Of a stretch of 53,114 nt of DNA, positions 48,411 through 53,114 are shown in pieces. A program made the translations under genes and the position numbers. The stretch comes from Candidatus Collinsella stercoripullorum (GTDB taxonomy: Bacteria > Actinomycetota > Coriobacteriia > Coriobacteriales > Coriobacteriaceae). Position 1 is the stretch's first letter. Each line of letters opens with the position of its first letter. The notes under the pieces are model-generated. The model worked only from the letters and a program-made list of their open reading frames with translations, was not told the DNA's origin and did not search any database. The stretch spans positions 1 to 53,114 of the forward strand of contig DXAO01000026.1 of NCBI GenBank assembly GCA_019117005.1. Direction: 5' to 3'.

Positions 48411-48600
48411 CGCGGGGGTCCGGGTGCCCGCCTCACCGGCATCCGACGGGGACGCGGGGGTCCAGGTGCCCGACGCGCCGGCATCCGACGGGGCACGGGC
48501 CCCGACGCCGGGGGCCCGACGCGGCCACGGGCCCAGACGTGCCGGCATCCGACGCGGCCACGAGCCCAGACGCGCCAGCACCCGGCGGCGATCCGAACCC
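48411..48600. repeat. GC-rich minisatellite
   Basis: Two 42-bp units (48411-48452 and 48453-48494) differ at only a few positions and share CCGGCATCCGACGGGG. Two related 33-bp units follow to about 48580, and a degenerate copy precedes them. The stretch between the protease gene and rubrerythrin (48291-48744) holds no other supported gene. Confidence 0.7.
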
Positions 48601-48744
48601 CGCCGCACCGACAACCCGTGGCGTCACAGGACGCCTCCGAACTCGCCGCGCCTCCGCGCCCGCCGCGTCCCCGAACCCGCCGCGTAACAGGAAACGGCCG
48701 CCCGCGGATGCGGACGGCCGTCGACAGCGAGGTGGGAACGGCGC

Positions 48745-49284
48745 CTAGTAGTTGACGACGTGCTCCTCGAAGTAGCTCTGCGGGTGGTTGCACACGGGGC
48801 ACAGCTGCGGGGCGGTGGGGCCGACGTGCAGGTGGCCGCAGTTGCCGCACTTCCACACCTTGACGCCCTCGCGGGTGAAGACCTCGCCCTTCTCCACGCG
48901 CTCGGCGAGCTTGAGATAGCGCTCCTCGTGAGCCTTCTCGACGGCGCCGACGCCGCGGAACTTGGCGGCGATCTCCTTGAAGCCCTCCTCGTCCGCGGTC
49001 TTGGCGAACTCGTCGTACATGGTGGTCCACTCGTAGTTCTCACCGGCGGCGGCGTCCTTCAGGTTGGTGAGGGTGTCGGGCACCTCGCCGCCGTGCAGGT
49101 ACTTGAACCAGAGCTTCGCATGCTCGGACTCGTTCAGGGCGGTCTCCATGAAGATGTTGGAGATCTGGACGTAACCGTCCTTCTTGGCCTTGGAGGAGTA
49201 GTAGCGGTACTTGGTGTGGGCCTGGGACTCGCCGGCGAAGGCGGTCTCGAGGTTCTTCTTGGTCTGGGAGTTCTCGAAGTCCAT
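48745..49284 (-). CDS. rbr: Rubrerythrin
   Basis: 179 residues. The four-helix diiron domain shows the ligand motifs [24 protein letters not shown] and [11 protein letters not shown], and the C-terminal rubredoxin-like site is CGNCG plus CPVCNH. It reduces hydrogen peroxide in anaerobes. A peroxide- or iron-regulator-like box lies before it. Start ATG 49282-49284 follows AAGGAGG. Confidence 0.95.
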   Translation of the reverse strand: MDFENSQTKKNLETAFAGESQAHTKYRYYSSKAKKDGYVQISNIFMETALNESEHAKLWFKYLHGGEVPDTLTNLKDAAAGENYEWTTMYDEFAKTADEEGFKEIAAKFRGVGAVEKAHEERYLKLAERVEKGEVFTREGVKVWKCGNCGHLHVGPTAPQLCPVCNHPQSYFEEHVVNY

Positions 49285-49335
49285 TGGTGTTCCTCCTTGC
49301 GTGTCGTAGCCACCGGGCGTTCGCGCTCGGTGACC

Positions 49336-49358
49336 TTATTGTAAATGATTCCTAATAA
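49336..49358 (-). promoter_or_regulatory. Rubrerythrin promoter with PerR/Fur-like inverted repeat
   Basis: A 23-bp AT-rich block begins TTATTGT and ends CTAATAA, giving outer TTATT/AATAA arms with ATGATT in the middle, similar to PerR and Fur boxes. TACAAT on the minus strand (49338-49343) lies within it as a likely -10. It is the only AT-rich block in this region. Confidence 0.4.
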
Positions 49359-49613
49359 GAAACCATCTACCCTACCGGTTCTATACCCAACTCCACCGTC
49401 GCTACATACCGCGTCACCCATGGCAAACGGCAGACGGTCTCCACGCAGGCGCCTCGGCGGGATGCGCGGGCCTTCCACGCGGACGCTCAAGCGGGATGTC
49501 CGAGACGGGGCCGCCGGGCAGACCGGCAGCGCTCCTCGCAGCGCGAAGCATCTGCGTGCGCGCATACCGTTGTTTACCGGAAGACAGGAAGCTCCCCGCG
49601 CGGAGCGCCCGTA

Positions 49614-50540
49614 TCAGGCGATCGACCAGGTCCCGTCGGCTTCGCGCGCGAACCCCTCCCGCACGAGATCAGCCAGGATGGACGAGACGGTCTCGGCGGG
49701 CACCGCATCGCGGCCCGCAGCGCGCTCGAGGCCGTCAACCCCGTCGCGGACCTCCTCGAGCGTGAGCCCCGCCGCGCCGGCGGACTGGGCATCGAGCAGC
49801 ATGCGCACGATGTGGGCGCGCTTCTGGCGCCGCGAGCCCTCGAAGCGCGACTGGCGCGTGTACGAGCTGGACCGACGCGACGGGTTCGGCACGGCCCGCT
49901 TCAGCCACGCGCCGTAATCCAGCATGGCGTAATACCAGGACCGGGGCGTGTCGTCGGCGTCCTGCGGGACGGCGAACAGGGAGGGCTCGGCGTCGGCTAC
50001 CCCCTCCCCCCGCGCGGCTCCGGGAGCATCCGGGCACGTGGCGCGGACGAGCGGCGTCAGCTCGCGGTCGGGGACGCCCGGGACGTCCGGGAAGAGATGA
50101 TGCAGCATCACGGCGCGCACGTTGGTCTCGAGGTAGACCCCGGGGAGGTCGAAGGCGAAGGCCCGGATGCCCTGAGCCGTGGCGGGCCCGATCCCCGGCA
50201 GCGCCTTGAGCTCGTCGGCGTCCTGCGGGAACACGCCGTCGCGATCGCGCGTCACCGCCTCGGCGGCGGCCTTCAAGGCGAGCGCCCTGCGGTTGTAGCC
50301 CATCCCCTGCCATGCGGCCAGCACCTCGGAGGTCGGTGCGGCCGCGAGCGACTCGACGGTCGGGAAGCGCTCCAGCCACTCCGGCCATCGCGTGAGCACG
50401 CGGGCGACCTGGGTCTGCTGCAGCATCACCTCGGACAGCCAGATCCCGTACGGGTCACGCGTGCGGCGCCACGGGAGGTCCCGGTAGCGTTCTGCCCCCT
50501 CGCGGCGCACCAGCATGCGGAACTGCTCGATATCGGGCAC
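49614..50540 (-). CDS. mutY: MutY-like A/G-specific DNA glycosylase lacking the Fe-S cluster
   Basis: 308 residues. WLSEVMLQQTQVARV with Glu37 and the helix-hairpin-helix ALPGIGPATAQGIRAF match MutY. The position of the usual catalytic Asp is Glu138 (YLETNVRAVMLHHLF). The C-terminal Cys loop that binds the [4Fe-4S] cluster is replaced by an Arg/Ser-rich segment with no Cys, and the Nudix-like 8-oxoG domain is missing; about 50 helical residues take its place. Clusterless MutY proteins with ETN are known in some bacteria. Start GTG 50538-50540 follows AAGGAG. Confidence 0.8.
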   Translation of the reverse strand: MPDIEQFRMLVRREGAERYRDLPWRRTRDPYGIWLSEVMLQQTQVARVLTRWPEWLERFPTVESLAAAPTSEVLAAWQGMGYNRRALALKAAAEAVTRDRDGVFPQDADELKALPGIGPATAQGIRAFAFDLPGVYLETNVRAVMLHHLFPDVPGVPDRELTPLVRATCPDAPGAARGEGVADAEPSLFAVPQDADDTPRSWYYAMLDYGAWLKRAVPNPSRRSSSYTRQSRFEGSRRQKRAHIVRMLLDAQSAGAAGLTLEEVRDGVDGLERAAGRDAVPAETVSSILADLVREGFAREADGTWSIA

Positions 50541-50598
50541 ATGGGCTCCTTGTCGACGGAAGACGGGGCGCTCGCCCCGCGCGGAATCGAAATAACGG

Positions 50599-51084
50599 CT
50601 AGGCGGTCTTCCCGCACCCTTCGCACGATACGTAGGACGTGAAGGCCGAGCGGTCCGCGAACTTCGGGTCGACCGCGGGCGCGCGCCTGCAGTTGACGAC
50701 GTCATCCAGCGTGACCGAGTCCAGATAGCTGTTGACGAGCGCCTGGGTTCCCGCCCAGATGGGGTGATAGCAGCACTCCGGCTGCCGGTAGCACGCCCCC
50801 TCCGGCGTCATGCAGTCGTTCATGATGAGCGGCCCTTGGACCGCCTCGACGATCTGCCTGATGGTCACCTGCGCCGGATTGACCTTGAGCCGCATGCCGC
50901 CGCGGACGCCGCGCAGGCTCTCGATGATGCCCGCTTGGACGAGCCCGTGCTGGATGGAGCGCGCGAAGGAATAGGGGACGCCCACCTCCTCGGCGGCGGT
51001 CCGGACGGACAGCAGGCTCCCCGGATCCTTCGCCAGCATGGAGAGCATGCGGAGCGCGTAATCGGTCTTCCTGGAGATGTCCAT
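50599..51084 (-). CDS. Rrf2 family regulator
   Basis: 161 residues. MDISRKTDYALRMLSMLAKD and the winged helix VRTAAEEVGVPYSFARSI, then GGMRLKVNPAQVTIRQIVEA, are typical of Rrf2/IscR/NsrR proteins. Cys residues in CMTPEGACYRQPECC and the CEGCG tail may bind an Fe-S cluster, although the exact IscR spacing is not matched. It lies 58 bp before mutY on the same strand and could control redox or Fe-S genes. Confidence 0.85.
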   Translation of the reverse strand: MDISRKTDYALRMLSMLAKDPGSLLSVRTAAEEVGVPYSFARSIQHGLVQAGIIESLRGVRGGMRLKVNPAQVTIRQIVEAVQGPLIMNDCMTPEGACYRQPECCYHPIWAGTQALVNSYLDSVTLDDVVNCRRAPAVDPKFADRSAFTSYVSCEGCGKTA

Positions 51085-51548
51085 CTCTACTCCTTGCGCA
51101 TACCGTTCGCCGCCGTCCGCACCGGGAGGCGATCGCGGGAACACCGCAGGATAGGGCATACACACAAGCCGCCCGTCTGCGAGAAACGTGAGCATAACTA
51201 TACACCCGCGGGGCGCGTCCGTTCGCATGCCATGCACGCTCACGAGTATTGCCCATTCACGGATACCGGGACGTGCGGGGCTTGCCTATACGGGAATGTC
51301 GGGGCCGCGGAGCTGCGAACGCGGTCCCGGGCATGCCGCGGGCCAGCCGGGCGTGAAGCATCCGGTTTACCCGGGCGGCCAGCTTGGCGACGAAACGAAT
51401 CCTCGATCTGGTTCGATTAACTATATACCCAGACAACTGGTGCTCTACATGTGAATGAGAAAATGACCCCTCCCCCGATGGAAACCGAGGCATGAAAAAG
51501 TATTCCATCGAGGCGGGCGGCGGCAAGACAAGGCGCGACGTGTTCCGC
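51085..51548. other. Intergenic region, no gene seen
   Basis: About 460 bp between the Rrf2 start and the GntR end. On the minus strand TATAGT near 51196-51201 may be a -10 for rrf2. Nothing else could be supported. Confidence 0.35.
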
Positions 51549-52268
51549 CTAAAGATCGAGCATGTACCTCGATCCAATGAAGTACTGGCGACCGATATAG
51601 ACCGGTCGGTCATCCTGATCGAGCGCGTACGTCGCTATGTACAGCAACGGCTCACCCTTTGAAACCTGCAGCAAGCCGGCCTTAGAGCTTGATGCCCCAA
51701 CAGACTGTATGAGTACGCGCGAGTTCTTAACCGGTCGACGACCGTACAGCTCGTTCATAAGCTGATAGATCGATTCACTTTCAAGCTGCACGATCGCCAG
51801 CTCCTTGTTTTGGCTGTAGGGCAAATACATGTTCTCCTCAAAGATAGGAATGTCGCTCGCCGTGCGAACACGTTTGATGTGCAAGACGAGCTCTCCTTCC
51901 GAAAGACCGAAAAAATCGCTCTCATCAGGCTTCGGCAGCACGATCTCCCGCTTCACCAAACGGGCTCCGGACTCTCGCCCGTTGTGGCGACAGATATCCG
52001 TGAAGCTTTCAGGAAGCCCGCCCTGCAAAAGGCGACGCCGCATGCGCGGGGCACAGACAAAGGTGCCGAGCCCACGGCGCTTAACAAGATAACCCTCCGT
52101 GCTCAAGTCCTCAATTGCGCGCCGCACGGTGATGCGGCTCACGTTGTACTTCTCGGAAAGCTCTGACTCGGTAGGGATCTTCTCGTTCGGCTTATAGACG
52201 CCGTCCTCGATTAAGGCCTTTATGTCATCGAAAATCTGTCGATAAAGCGGCATTTCAGTCTGGCGCAC
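51549..52268 (-). CDS. GntR/UTRA transcription regulator
   Basis: 239 residues. MPLYRQIFDDIKALIEDGVY and IPTESELSEKYNVSRITVRR form the winged helix; the UTRA domain has ELVLHIKRVRTASDIPIFEE and ends VYIGRQYFIGSRYMLDL. The start is placed at GTG 52266-52268, which has GAGGAG seven bases upstream; a TTG at 52301 and an ATG five codons downstream are alternatives. Its target is unknown; the neighbouring aldo/keto reductase is a candidate. Confidence 0.85.
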   Translation of the reverse strand: MRQTEMPLYRQIFDDIKALIEDGVYKPNEKIPTESELSEKYNVSRITVRRAIEDLSTEGYLVKRRGLGTFVCAPRMRRRLLQGGLPESFTDICRHNGRESGARLVKREIVLPKPDESDFFGLSEGELVLHIKRVRTASDIPIFEENMYLPYSQNKELAIVQLESESIYQLMNELYGRRPVKNSRVLIQSVGASSSKAGLLQVSKGEPLLYIATYALDQDDRPVYIGRQYFIGSRYMLDL

Positions 52269-52374
52269 GTTTTGCTCCTCGTTCCGCACACTCCGCGCCA
52301 ATAGACGCTGTTCAAGGAACTTGGCACAGCTTTGGCGTTTCTGCTGCCTGTTTCTGGGTAAAGGGTACTATACA

Positions 52375-52403
52375 TCTATAACTTATTTGCTAGAAATAAT
52401 CAA
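52375..52403 (-). promoter_or_regulatory. Promoter of the second GntR gene
   Basis: TTGATT (52398-52403) and TATAGA (52375-52380) are spaced by 17 bp on the minus strand, a good sigma-70-type arrangement within a strongly AT-rich patch. Transcription would start near 52368, about 100 nt before the GTG start. Confidence 0.6.
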
Positions 52404-52484
52404 TTAAATCGATATCATTGGAATAAACCCCCTTAACAGAGCGGCTGGACCCCCGGGAAAGGACCCTGAAGACCCCGGGCAGAG

Positions 52485-52508
52485 GGCTCGAACTCCCAAA
52501 TTCGAGCC
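52485..52508. other. Hairpin in the 52404-52730 spacer
   Basis: GGCTCGAA (52485-52492) pairs with TTCGAGCC (52501-52508). On the minus strand GTTCGAGCCC resembles a tRNA T-loop, but no cloverleaf can be built around it. Otherwise this spacer shows no gene. Confidence 0.35.
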
Positions 52509-52730
52509 TCCATCAAGCAACCCAACGAGCCCTTGAGCCATGACGGACATCGGGCCGTGGCGCTGAGCCCCTCGCGAGGCGCCCGTCCCGCTCCCCGCGC
52601 TCGACCGTTCACGCCAGCGCGCCACCCGAAATTCCGAGAAGAACGACAGGCTAATTGCTGGATTTTGTCTCCATCTGCTTGATGAATGGCGTTCGATGCG
52701 TCGCGCGCAGCACGTCACGCCGACTGATAC

Positions 52731-52770
52731 TAAAAAACGAGGAAGGGACGTCAACGGCGCCCCTTCCTCG
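52731..52770 (-). terminator. Rho-independent terminator of the aldo/keto reductase gene
   Basis: Arms CGAGGAAGGG (52738-52747) and CCCTTCCTCG (52761-52770) form a 10-bp stem. On the minus strand it is followed by TTTTTTA, 33 bp after the reductase stop codon. Confidence 0.85.
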
Positions 52771-52802
52771 CTCATACCGCATAGCCCGAAGTGGATTTCG
52801 GT

Positions 52803-53114
52803 CTAGGCCGCTGCCTCGGTGATGCCCAAACGGAGAAGCCCCGCATCGAGCAGATCGATGTCGGCCTGGTCGAGCTGCCATTCGAACGTGGCGCAGTTCT
52901 CTTCCGCCTCGTGAACGTTGCGAACGCCCGTGAGCGCCGTGGTGACGAAGCTCTTTTGCGTGCTCCAGTTGATCGCAATCTGAGCGAGCGGCTTTCCGTA
53001 CTTCTCGGAAACCGTGTCCATCGTCTTCAGGAACTCCTGGATCTTCGAGAACATCGGCTCATGGTAGAACGGGTAGAAGGTGTTGCGGAAATCGTTCTCC
53101 GCAAAGTTCGGCTT
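52803..53114 (-). CDS. Aldo/keto reductase, C-terminal part (runs off the window)
   Basis: The last 103 residues of an aldo/keto reductase family protein. FYHEPMFSKIQEFLKTM leads to PLAQIAINWSTQKSFVTTAL and the cofactor-binding GVRNVHEAEENC, then a C-terminal helix DQADIDLLDAGLLRL. It reduces carbonyls with NAD(P)H; the substrate cannot be told. The N-terminal barrel lies beyond base 53114. Confidence 0.85.
   Translation of the reverse strand, partial: KPNFAENDFRNTFYPFYHEPMFSKIQEFLKTMDTVSEKYGKPLAQIAINWSTQKSFVTTALTGVRNVHEAEENCATFEWQLDQADIDLLDAGLLRLGITEAAA

Noticed and set aside
52441..52530. tRNA gene suggested by GTTCGAGCCC on the minus strand
   Set aside because: No acceptor, D or anticodon arms can be paired around it.

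Overview
The window is a high-GC, densely packed bacterial chromosome segment. Gene content and style (LoaP-headed capsule locus, clusterless MutY, YitT, rubrerythrin, phospho-alpha-glucosidase PTS operon, GC-rich housekeeping genes) suggest a gut actinobacterium of the class Coriobacteriia, for example a Collinsella relative. That assignment is inferred from protein style, not from a search.

Left part (about 1-5300), a battered mobile and defence region. A C-terminal stub of UDP-glucose 6-dehydrogenase abuts an AT-rich reverse transcriptase gene (439-1776, minus). Just upstream of the RT is a promoter-like box and about 287 nt of strongly folded sequence (1777-2063). This RT plus 5' structured RNA matches the layout of DRT2-type defence systems, whose RT copies the RNA by rolling circle into an endless ORF. 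Two copies of the 7-mer AATACTG lie exactly 126 nt (42 codons) apart in this RNA, in the same reading frame, and only that sense frame is open. That predicts a 42-residue repeat Neo-like protein. Beyond it lie an IS21-family remnant with 40-bp inverted ends, a truncated Abi_2-family gene and a decayed IS256-family transposase.

5439-17234 (all minus) is one capsule/exopolysaccharide operon with almost every gene touching or overlapping the next. In transcription order it holds LoaP antiterminator, initiating sugar transferase, WbuB-like glycosyltransferase, FnlA/FnlB/FnlC (UDP-L-FucNAc synthesis), a second GT4 glycosyltransferase, Wzy-like polymerase, pyruvyl transferase, Wzx flippase and an F420-hydrogenase-beta-like Fe-S protein. 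The defence and IS region sits at its distal end, next to the ugd stub, so it probably landed between the operon and ugd.

18218-33581 is mixed. It holds an MqsR/MqsA-like toxin-antitoxin pair, an EamA transporter, an M16C metallopeptidase with a low-complexity insert, a fused deoxyinosine glycosylase / 5-formyl-THF cyclo-ligase, and MetA with the residue pattern of an O-acetyltransferase. It continues with a lactate/malate dehydrogenase, a zinc-ribbon membrane protein, RecQ, YitT and an autoregulated-looking Fic protein.

33905-53114 holds mfd, an MFS transporter, and an alpha-glucoside PTS operon (EIICB plus GH4 6-phospho-alpha-glucosidase) with its GntR regulator and three operator copies. 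Then come nth, rmuC, a hydrogenase-maturation protease, rubrerythrin, a MutY-like glycosylase without Fe-S cysteines, an Rrf2 regulator, a second GntR regulator and the end of an aldo/keto reductase. Intergenic regions carry two copies of a GGGACAGGCACC palindrome family, a MITE-like inverted-repeat pair and a GC minisatellite.
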